A stretch of DNA of 36,375 nucleotides from an uncultured bacterium (GTDB lineage: Bacteria; Bacteroidota; Bacteroidia; Bacteroidales; Bacteroidaceae). The notes beneath the pieces were generated by a model. It made no database searches. It was not told the DNA's origin and saw nothing but the letters and a program-made list of their open reading frames with translations. Shown piece after piece: positions 29,825-36,375 of the stretch. Made by a program: the position numbers and the translations under genes. Positions within the stretch are counted from its first letter, which is position 1. Every line of letters starts with the position of its first letter. The DNA lies in assembly GCA_945829425.1 (NCBI GenBank), contig CALZUQ010000027.1, forward strand, positions 1-36,375, read 5' to 3'.

Positions 29825-31903
29825 ATGCGTAAAAGAATACATACACTCATCATATTACTCTTCGTGAGCATGAATATTCTTGCTGACGCTGTAGGGACAT
29901 GGAAAATATATAAAAGCTATTCTGAAATATCGCAGATAGCACCTTCAAACAAGGAGGTTTATGTTCTTGCATCAGGAAGCTTATACTCATATAATGTTTC
30001 TGACAATTCTGTTACGACATACGACAAGACAACATGTCTGAACGGAACGGATATAACGAATATTATGTGGTCAGAAAAGACACAAAGACTTGTTATAACA
30101 TATTCTGACAGTAACATAGACATTCTCGACAAGAATGGAGAGACGGTGTTTATCAACGACCTGGCTAATAAACAGATATCAGGAGACAAGACTGTAAACG
30201 GCATATTCATTTATGACAGATACGCATATCTCGCTACTGGCTTCGGTATCGTAAAGGTGGATATTTCTAACGAATACATCGCAGACTCATACATCCTTGA
30301 CTTCTCTATAGAATACTGCTATATTGAAGGAGAATACCTCTATGCCGTATCAAAGGAGGAAGGAACATACAGAGGACTGCTGTCCTCAAACCTCCTCGAC
30401 AAGAAACAGTGGGAAAGGTGCGGAGAATATCAGGAGAAAACATCTGAGGAATATGCGTATGACAAATACCACGACTGCTTCTGGGCTCAAGACAATGAAG
30501 GAAGTCTTGCACAGTACAAGAAAGAAGAGGACAATATGGTGCAGAAAATTGGCGGCATACGTCCCGACGGACCTGTAACAGACCATTGCTGGCATTTGTA
30601 TTGGGAGAACGACAGACTATACATAACGGCAGGAAATTTCAGCTATAACATATTCGAATATTATCCCGGTTGTGTAATGACCTTCGACGGAAACAACTGG
30701 AACACTATTGAGACACCGGCAGATGAGACTTTAGGATATAAATATCAAGACGCTAACTGCATGGCTTTCGATCCTAAAGACAAGAAGCATTATTACGTAG
30801 GCAGCATGTCAGGTATTCTGGAATATTACGACGGGAAATTCGTAGAAAATTTCAACTATCACAACAGTACTGTAAAAGGACGATATGACCAGGATAATGC
30901 TGAACAAGCGTTGATAACGACAATGACCTTCGACAACGGCGGAAACCTTTGGGCGATGAACGGCTGGACGAATATACCTATCATCTCACGCCAGTCAGAC
31001 GGTAACTGGACGAATTATCCAAACAATTCTATCGGCATAAAAGACAAGAGTGCTGTAGACATACAGGGAACATATATCAGTCAGACAAACGGATATATGT
31101 GGTTTGTAAGTAATTGCGCATGGTTTTCTGTTTTATACCGTTATGACTATAAAAACAATGTTCTTGACTACTGTAAGGAATTTTACAACCAAGACGGTGC
31201 TAAACTGGAAATAGCATATCTCTTCGGAATGGCAGAAGACAAAAAAGGAAATATCTGGGTGGCATCAAACAAAGGACCGGTATATGTCTCACAACAGGAT
31301 GCAAAAAACGGCAACTATATTCTGACGCAACATAAAGTGCCACGCAACGACGGCACAAACTATGCAGACTATCTGCTTAACGACGTTGAGACACGTTGCA
31401 TAAAGATTGATGACGCTAACAGAAAGTGGGTAGGAACAACCGGAAACGGTGTCTTTGTCATCTCTGACGACTGTAATTCACAGGAGGAGCACTTCACAAC
31501 GAACAATTCTCCATTACTGTCAAACCATGTCTATGACATAGAGATAGACCCAAACACAGGAATTGTCTACTTCTCCACAGATAAAGGCTTGTGCTCATAT
31601 CAAGGTGATAACACTACGACGAATGAAGTAATGACTTCAGACAACGTGAAGGTGTATCCCAATCCTGTCACTCCTGACCATACAGGAGACATAAAGATAA
31701 CAGGATTGTCAATGAATTCCGATGTCAAGATAACAACTTCAACCGGAGTAATGGTAAATCAAGGTACATCACGCGGTGGCAGTTATTCCTGGAACGGATG
31801 TGACTTGAATGGAAATAAAGTGGCTTCAGGAGTATATATGGTGCAAGTAGCTAAATCAGATGGTACAAAAGGTATTGTTGCGAAAGTAGCTGTTGTAAGA
31901 TGA
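29825..31903 (+). CDS. porZ: PorZ-like type IX secretion attachment-complex protein with C-terminal sorting domain
   Basis: A 692-residue exported protein. A signal peptide is at residues about 1-21 (ends NILADA). Two beta-propeller-like regions follow, with the N-terminal text typical of PorZ (VYVLASGSLYSYN, then SNIDILDKNG, then AYLATGFGIVKVDIS). The C-terminus (KVYPNPV...DIKITGL, LNGNKVASGVYMVQV) is a T9SS type A sorting domain. In Porphyromonas gingivalis PorZ sits in the PorU-PorV-PorQ-PorZ complex that attaches T9SS cargo to A-LPS and binds the sugar anchor. This protein is somewhat shorter than that one (about 776 residues), so a PorZ paralogue remains possible. Confidence 0.8.
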   Translation: MRKRIHTLIILLFVSMNILADAVGTWKIYKSYSEISQIAPSNKEVYVLASGSLYSYNVSDNSVTTYDKTTCLNGTDITNIMWSEKTQRLVITYSDSNIDILDKNGETVFINDLANKQISGDKTVNGIFIYDRYAYLATGFGIVKVDISNEYIADSYILDFSIEYCYIEGEYLYAVSKEEGTYRGLLSSNLLDKKQWERCGEYQEKTSEEYAYDKYHDCFWAQDNEGSLAQYKKEEDNMVQKIGGIRPDGPVTDHCWHLYWENDRLYITAGNFSYNIFEYYPGCVMTFDGNNWNTIETPADETLGYKYQDANCMAFDPKDKKHYYVGSMSGILEYYDGKFVENFNYHNSTVKGRYDQDNAEQALITTMTFDNGGNLWAMNGWTNIPIISRQSDGNWTNYPNNSIGIKDKSAVDIQGTYISQTNGYMWFVSNCAWFSVLYRYDYKNNVLDYCKEFYNQDGAKLEIAYLFGMAEDKKGNIWVASNKGPVYVSQQDAKNGNYILTQHKVPRNDGTNYADYLLNDVETRCIKIDDANRKWVGTTGNGVFVISDDCNSQEEHFTTNNSPLLSNHVYDIEIDPNTGIVYFSTDKGLCSYQGDNTTTNEVMTSDNVKVYPNPVTPDHTGDIKITGLSMNSDVKITTSTGVMVNQGTSRGGSYSWNGCDLNGNKVASGVYMVQVAKSDGTKGIVAKVAVVR

Positions 31904-31945
31904 GAGTGTTGACAGTACTGATAGGTGTGCAAAAATAATAATATA

Positions 31946-33115
31946 ATGCATATATTAGAAATTCCATCCTTTTTACCACCATACGGCGGGTATTTTTGCA
32001 TAGAGCAGTCAAAAGCCTTGGTGAACAGAGGACATAAAGTAGGTATACTACACTGTCAACAGCTTGGCATGACGATATACCCTTGGCACTTTCTTACTGC
32101 AAGATATGGGCGTTGGGAGGAAGATCTCAAACCTTGTGGGAGCAACTCTTCAATAACGATATACAGGACGAATATGCGAGGTATTCCACGCAATATTCTG
32201 GCGAATAAAAAACGTTACTGCCGTATCATCAGCGAGATGTTTGAGGAATATATCATGAAATACGGCGTGCCTGACATTTTACATGCCCACTGCTCACAAT
32301 GGGCGGGAGCAGCAGCACAAGAGATCAGCCAAAGGCGAAACATACCGTATTTCATCACAGAACACCTCTCTTCAGGAATATTCTATGACAACTACGGAAG
32401 GACATGGGACCACGACAAATGGGCGAAGACAGTTATAAGCAACGCTTTGGAGAAAGCAGCAGGTGTTATAACCGTTGCTGACGAATCTGTCGAAGACATA
32501 GCTGGGCTTTTCGGTAGGAATATAAACACCGTAACAATATCAAACATCGTAGATGTGGACTTTTTCTCTTTCAAGCGCAGGGAAGAAAAAAAGGGCAGGA
32601 AATTCAGGTTCTGCTGCCTGGCAAATGCCAATGGGAGTTTTTTTGAACTGAAAGGATATCCTACACTTCTTGAAGCCTTTGACAGATGCAAGAACGTCGA
32701 GCTGCATATCGCAGGAAGGGAGACAAAGGGAAAAAGGATGAGAAGCAGCATAGCAAAACTTGAAAACAAAGCGAATATAACACTTCATGGAGAACTGACA
32801 AAAGAAGAAGTAAGACAACTGCTCTATCACTGTGACGCTCTCGTAATGGCTTCACAAAGTGAGATGCAACCATTGTCTGTCATGGAAGCTATGTCCACCG
32901 GCATACCTGTCGTTTCCACAACAGCTATTCCTATGTCACTAAGAATACCGGGAGCAATGTTTACAGTACCCAAAAACGACGCTCAGGCATTGACAGAGGG
33001 CATGATAGGTATTCAAGCTATAGAACCTTCTGAAGTCATCTCAAAAGCAATAAGAAACATTGCATCACCGAATATCGTAGCGGAACAACTTGAAAGGCTA
33101 TTCAATAAACAGTAG
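31946..33115 (+). CDS. glycosyltransferase family 4
   Basis: A 389-residue GT-B enzyme. The N-terminal domain opens with HILEIPSFLPPYGGYFCIEQ and contains ILHAHCSQWAG. The C-terminal domain has the GT4 EX7E motif EMQPLSVME within ASQSEMQPLSVMEAMSTGIPVV. A GTG at 31925 is in frame, but ATG 31946 is the better start. It lies 42 bp after porZ and 8 bp before an acyltransferase, in the polysaccharide region. Confidence 0.87.
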   Translation: MHILEIPSFLPPYGGYFCIEQSKALVNRGHKVGILHCQQLGMTIYPWHFLTARYGRWEEDLKPCGSNSSITIYRTNMRGIPRNILANKKRYCRIISEMFEEYIMKYGVPDILHAHCSQWAGAAAQEISQRRNIPYFITEHLSSGIFYDNYGRTWDHDKWAKTVISNALEKAAGVITVADESVEDIAGLFGRNINTVTISNIVDVDFFSFKRREEKKGRKFRFCCLANANGSFFELKGYPTLLEAFDRCKNVELHIAGRETKGKRMRSSIAKLENKANITLHGELTKEEVRQLLYHCDALVMASQSEMQPLSVMEAMSTGIPVVSTTAIPMSLRIPGAMFTVPKNDAQALTEGMIGIQAIEPSEVISKAIRNIASPNIVAEQLERLFNKQ

Positions 33116-33123
33116 AACAACAG

Positions 33124-34173
33124 ATGAAACGTTTTCAAAATATGACACTCGTGAGGTATTTCTTATGCCTCTCAGTAATAACATCTCACTACTTCATCCT
33201 GAACGGCATTCCGAATATCTTATGCAACGGAGGAGACATGCGTATAGGTGTTTTCTTTGCCATGAGCGGGTATCTCATATATGCCAGTTATGAGAGAAAC
33301 AACGACACGAAAAAATACTTCAAAAACAGGCTTACACGCATTCTCCCGACATATCTCACAGTAATAATATCCACGGCAATACTCCTTTCATTACTGTCAT
33401 CATTGACATTATCTGAATATTTCTCTTCCGGTCACTTCTGGAAATACTTGACATGTAACGCCATATTCCTCAATTTCCTTTGTCCTACACTGCCAGGAGT
33501 CTTCGATACAGGAAATATTCTTCCTGCCGTAAACGGAGCGTTATGGACACTGAAAGTTGAATGGACATTCTATATATTCATACCAATATTCTTTTGGATA
33601 ATAAGGCATGTAAAATGCAGCTCAAAAGTCCTTTCCGCAGTAATATGTATAATTTCTGTAGCCTATGTCTTTATTATGAGAGACATATACATCAGTACAG
33701 GAAATAAACTGTATTACATTCTGTCATATCAGTTTTTCGGACAAGGGATATACTTTTTTTCAGGAGTACTGATATACCATTTCCGGAAATATGTATCAGG
33801 GAAAAAATCCATTTTGCCACTCTTGTCGTCTATAGTTTTCTACATACTTTTCCTCTTCATAGACGGCATACACAGTGAGTGGTCAGAAACGCTGATGTAT
33901 TCCATAGTACCTCCAATAATATCCGTTCTCATGCTGTCTTTTTCCTTAGGAGAAAATATGTGTGATTTCCAGCGTTATCTCGGAAATTACTCATACGAGA
34001 TGTATCTTCTTCATTTCCCTATATTACAGACGTTAATAAATATGGGCGTAACAACATCTCTGCACCCACTCTGTGGACTTGCAGTAACCTTTATCCTGAC
34101 ATTTCTTGCTGCTGTAGCTGTCAGTAAGACAGTTGGAATGTTTAAGAAAAGAATTTTTTCCACTGTTCCATAA
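33124..34173 (+). CDS. acyltransferase family 3 membrane protein
   Basis: A 349-residue protein with about ten hydrophobic segments and the N-terminal pattern of acyltransferase_3 (OafA/YrhL/ExoZ-like) proteins: LVRYFLCLSVITSHYF with the conserved His, GVFFAMSGYLIYASY, then KNRLTRILPTYL. Such enzymes O-acetylate surface polysaccharides. The C-terminal soluble domain of OafA is absent, as in many family members. Its 3' end overlaps the end of the convergent GT4 gene by 32 bp. Confidence 0.85.
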   Translation: MKRFQNMTLVRYFLCLSVITSHYFILNGIPNILCNGGDMRIGVFFAMSGYLIYASYERNNDTKKYFKNRLTRILPTYLTVIISTAILLSLLSSLTLSEYFSSGHFWKYLTCNAIFLNFLCPTLPGVFDTGNILPAVNGALWTLKVEWTFYIFIPIFFWIIRHVKCSSKVLSAVICIISVAYVFIMRDIYISTGNKLYYILSYQFFGQGIYFFSGVLIYHFRKYVSGKKSILPLLSSIVFYILFLFIDGIHSEWSETLMYSIVPPIISVLMLSFSLGENMCDFQRYLGNYSYEMYLLHFPILQTLINMGVTTSLHPLCGLAVTFILTFLAAVAVSKTVGMFKKRIFSTVP

Positions 34174-35194
34174 TGACACTTACATCATATCTTGAACTGA
34201 CCTTGGGAGCTTCAGCAGACAGCTTGTCATATAAAATATCGTCACTGAGTAATCCTACTATAGCTTCAGACATCTCTTTAACGTCACGCCTTGTTATTAT
34301 ACCGCCACCATGAGAAATAATGTCTCGGGGACCGTAAGAAATATCTACAGAGACAACAGGGACACCATAAGCCATTGCCTCAGGAATAACCAAAGGAAGA
34401 CCCTCAAAGACCGATGTCATGACAAAGACATCTGCATTGCGGTAAATACTGTCCACATCTTTTGTTGCAGGAGAGAGGACGACACTTTCTGAAAGATTTA
34501 ATGTCATGATTTTTTTCTGTAAAAGCGCTCTCTCAGGGCCGTCTCCGACGATGTGTAATGTATATGCCGGTATACGGTGATGAATATTATGCCAAATATC
34601 CAACAGCATAGAAAAATCCTTTTGTTCTGACAACCTTCCTAAGGCGACGACATTCTTGCTCCTCCTATGCTTATATTTCGGGTCATGTGGCTTTACGGTA
34701 TTGAAGTTTTCTATTACAGTAACATTCCTGGCGATATTGTATTCCTTTGCGTCACCCTGTGTAAGACATACCACATCATCAACATTACGTTCCATGCGTC
34801 TTATAAGGTACTGAAAAGGCATAGTAAAACGAGCCTGATGAGACTCATAAACCATACGGCAGGGATAACGAGAGAAAGCATATAACATGACGCCAAGAAG
34901 CGCAGAAGAAGACATTACGTCGGGTTTAAGACGTAGTATCTCGCGTTTCACAGACTTTATTACATGATAGAATGTATTCACCTTGAATGGCAGTATGGAT
35001 GTCTTCCGTATCTTCAGACGTAAACGATGTACATTGTCCGAGAGCTTATACGCATCCTCACCAGTGAAATCATATACCTCTATCAGTGTCACGTCAAAAC
35101 CATACTTATCGGCAAGATAGTTCATTTTGCTAACCATTATCCTCTCCAATCCTCCGGAAATAGTGAGGGTTTCCATGACATATACTATCTTCAT
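34142..35194 (-). CDS. glycosyltransferase family 4
   Basis: A 350-residue GT-B enzyme. The N-terminus YVMETLTISGGLERIMVSKM has the glycine-rich donor loop, and the C-terminal domain has LGRLSEQKDFSMLL and the EX7E motif EGLPLVIPE, followed by GVPVVSVDISYGPRDII. It resembles GalNAc/Gal-type GT4 enzymes of capsule loci. It starts 2 bp after the GT2 gene upstream on the minus strand (operon) and overlaps the convergent acyltransferase gene by 32 bp. Confidence 0.88.
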   Translation of the reverse strand: MKIVYVMETLTISGGLERIMVSKMNYLADKYGFDVTLIEVYDFTGEDAYKLSDNVHRLRLKIRKTSILPFKVNTFYHVIKSVKREILRLKPDVMSSSALLGVMLYAFSRYPCRMVYESHQARFTMPFQYLIRRMERNVDDVVCLTQGDAKEYNIARNVTVIENFNTVKPHDPKYKHRRSKNVVALGRLSEQKDFSMLLDIWHNIHHRIPAYTLHIVGDGPERALLQKKIMTLNLSESVVLSPATKDVDSIYRNADVFVMTSVFEGLPLVIPEAMAYGVPVVSVDISYGPRDIISHGGGIITRRDVKEMSEAIVGLLSDDILYDKLSAEAPKVSSRYDVSVIMEQWKKFFS

Positions 35195-35196
35195 TA

Positions 35197-36204
35197 TTAC
35201 AAAGCCTTTTTAATTTTTCTCAATATCAACCAGACGTACCATAAGACGCTGTGAGACAAGATAAAAAGCATTGCCCTATTCCTTACGGACAAAACTTCTA
35301 TGTCATTGTCTTTAAATATTCTAAGAATATCATCACGCAAAGAGCAGTCATCAAGACGTGCCACATGCATGAACAACTCATATATTCTGAATTGCGAACA
35401 CTCAGAGAAGTCTTTATGACATATTGAGAGTGTATCACGCAGATCAATCATAAGACGGAAGACGTTACGCTTGAAAACGAATGCCTTTCTCTCGTCGTCG
35501 CTGTTAGAAATGCTATGAGGCGAGACATTATATTTCAATGTTATACAATCAAGATAAGCTATCTTGCCCATATACGCCATAAGCATAGTGAGCTGAACAT
35601 CCTCACAAGGATATTCTCTTCCAGTGAAATACTTCGGAAAAGCGGAATGACACTTTCTGAAAGCGTCATTTCTGTATAACGACGTACATAGATGAGCCAG
35701 CGGACGTGCTCTCTGTCTGACAACGTCAAGAGCTATGGAAAGTCCTTCGCGTGGCTGACGTTGGAAGACATAAGGAGAAGGTTTTGATAATGAAGAATCA
35801 ACATCATTTCGTAATAAATAGTCAGTATGTACCATAACCGTATCACTGTGTTCCTCAAGGTATTTCCTCTCCTTTTCCAGCTTTTCATCGTCACACCATT
35901 CATCATCACCGGCAATATCGGCAATATATTTCCCCTGACATCGTAACAGGCAAGAAAAATAATTGTCAACAATGCCTTTATTTTCTTCATTTCTGAAATA
36001 TCTGATAATCTCAGGATATCTTAAGACATACTGCCGGCAGATAGCCGAAGTGTCATCAAGAGAACAGTCATCACCTACGATAATCTCTATGGGCCAGAGA
36101 CATTTTTGCCTTAAGACACTGTCTATAGCCCTGCCTATCGTCTCCTGCTGGTTATAAGTACATATTACAACCGATATTATATTTCGAAAAGACTGTTCTG
36201 GCAT
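35197..36204 (-). CDS. glycosyltransferase family 2
   Basis: A 335-residue GT-A enzyme. It has ISVVICTYNQQETIGRAIDS, then EIIVGDDCSLDD and the DxD-like AGDDEW. An upstream in-frame ATG at 36246 lies inside the -7 box of the likely promoter, so the start is taken at 36204 (MPEQSFRN). It is the first gene of the minus-strand pair with the GT4 gene. Confidence 0.85.
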   Translation of the reverse strand: MPEQSFRNIISVVICTYNQQETIGRAIDSVLRQKCLWPIEIIVGDDCSLDDTSAICRQYVLRYPEIIRYFRNEENKGIVDNYFSCLLRCQGKYIADIAGDDEWCDDEKLEKERKYLEEHSDTVMVHTDYLLRNDVDSSLSKPSPYVFQRQPREGLSIALDVVRQRARPLAHLCTSLYRNDAFRKCHSAFPKYFTGREYPCEDVQLTMLMAYMGKIAYLDCITLKYNVSPHSISNSDDERKAFVFKRNVFRLMIDLRDTLSICHKDFSECSQFRIYELFMHVARLDDCSLRDDILRIFKDNDIEVLSVRNRAMLFILSHSVLWYVWLILRKIKKAL

Positions 36205-36242
36205 ATATGGTATTAAATTGAACTTACTATATAATTCTAACG

Positions 36243-36251
36243 GCAAAAATA
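36243..36251 (-). promoter_or_regulatory. -7 box of the minus-strand glycosyltransferase pair
   Basis: TATTTTTGC on the minus strand, about 39 bp upstream of ATG 36204; no good -33 box was seen. It argues against the ATG at 36246. Confidence 0.45.
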
Positions 36252-36295
36252 TATAAAAATTATATTTTTACTATGATATTTATCAAAAAAGTTAT

Positions 36296-36304
36296 TATAT
36301 TTGC
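36296..36304 (+). promoter_or_regulatory. -7 box of a rightward promoter at the window end
   Basis: TATATTTGC with TATG 20 bp upstream (36272-36275). It is divergent from the minus-strand pair and drives whatever lies beyond the window. Confidence 0.55.
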
Positions 36305-36332
36305 AGAAAAATAAAAATACTTGAGAATATCG

Positions 36333-36375
36333 CTCCAATGGTACCGTCATAGCGGTGAGTTGGTACCGCGCGGAG
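36333..36375 (+). other. hairpin-forming leader with two GGTACC palindromes, cut by the window end
   Basis: CTCC (36333), GGTACC (36340-36345), GGTACC (36362-36367) and GGAG (36372) can pair in nested order, forming a stem-loop just downstream of the promoter at 36296. TGGTACCG is also a direct repeat. The structure is incomplete here. Confidence 0.35.

Noticed and set aside
36340..36367. Two GGTACC sites as possible cloning-vector remnants
   Set aside because: They are embedded in sequence continuous with a normal Bacteroidota promoter, and the surrounding bases do not look like vector.
1..36375. tRNA or rRNA genes
   Set aside because: No cloverleaf with a TTC-arm consensus or rRNA-like conserved segment was recognised on either strand; a dedicated tRNA search would settle this.

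Overview
The window comes from a member of the Bacteroidota, most likely a Prevotella-like genus. The evidence is the Bacteroidota promoter signature (a TTTG-like -33 box about 20 bp from a TAnnTTTGC -7 box), the absence of Shine-Dalgarno sites, a type IX secretion (T9SS) sorting domain with a PorZ-like protein, and families typical of the phylum (DUF6266, DUF3987, DUF5675, inserted-domain IspG, Cu/Zn permease of the SO_0444 type). No rRNA, tRNA or CRISPR array was found.

Layout. 1-4204: a lipoprotein, a flavin-binding PNPOx-fold protein and an 821-residue four-module sulfur-trafficking oxidoreductase (CoA-disulfide reductase-like, rhodanese, TusA, DsrE-like). 4320-12110: a compact accessory island bounded by strong hairpins. 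Its left arm reads leftward (DUF6266 protein with an InlB-like C-terminal repeat, then a two-helix holin-sized membrane protein). Its right arm reads rightward (33-residue ORF, three unrecognised small proteins, DUF3987 P-loop protein, CHC2/Toprim primase, DUF5675 protein, M15 peptidase). The two arms diverge from a 1-kb control region with two good promoters, paired operator-like repeats and a long wobble-tolerant hairpin. No integrase, capsid or tail gene is visible.

12116-24073: housekeeping genes. These are a GNAT acetyltransferase and a Cu/Zn permease with a His/Cys-rich repeat tail (minus strand), then pyrE-SRPBCC-argH-lipoprotein, a U32 peptidase, sufE, a conserved unknown gene with rpoN and a PAP2-like membrane protein, then purE-ispG. 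24377-28877: leuS and a YitT-RdgB fusion. 28933-36375: a surface-polysaccharide region with four glycosyltransferases, an acyltransferase and the PorZ-like protein.

A striking theme is short tandem DNA repeats filling intergenic gaps. The period differs from gap to gap (6, 7, 8, 9, 11, 14 and 20 bp), with many variants of CCTTAAC and CCTGAAA. Five genes take their stop codon from such a repeat, and the M15 gene also starts inside one. Because 7- and 8-bp periods are not multiples of three, a few copies supply stop codons in all three frames. The island plus this repeat system is the best candidate for something undescribed. All family calls were made by reading the sequence; no database search was possible.
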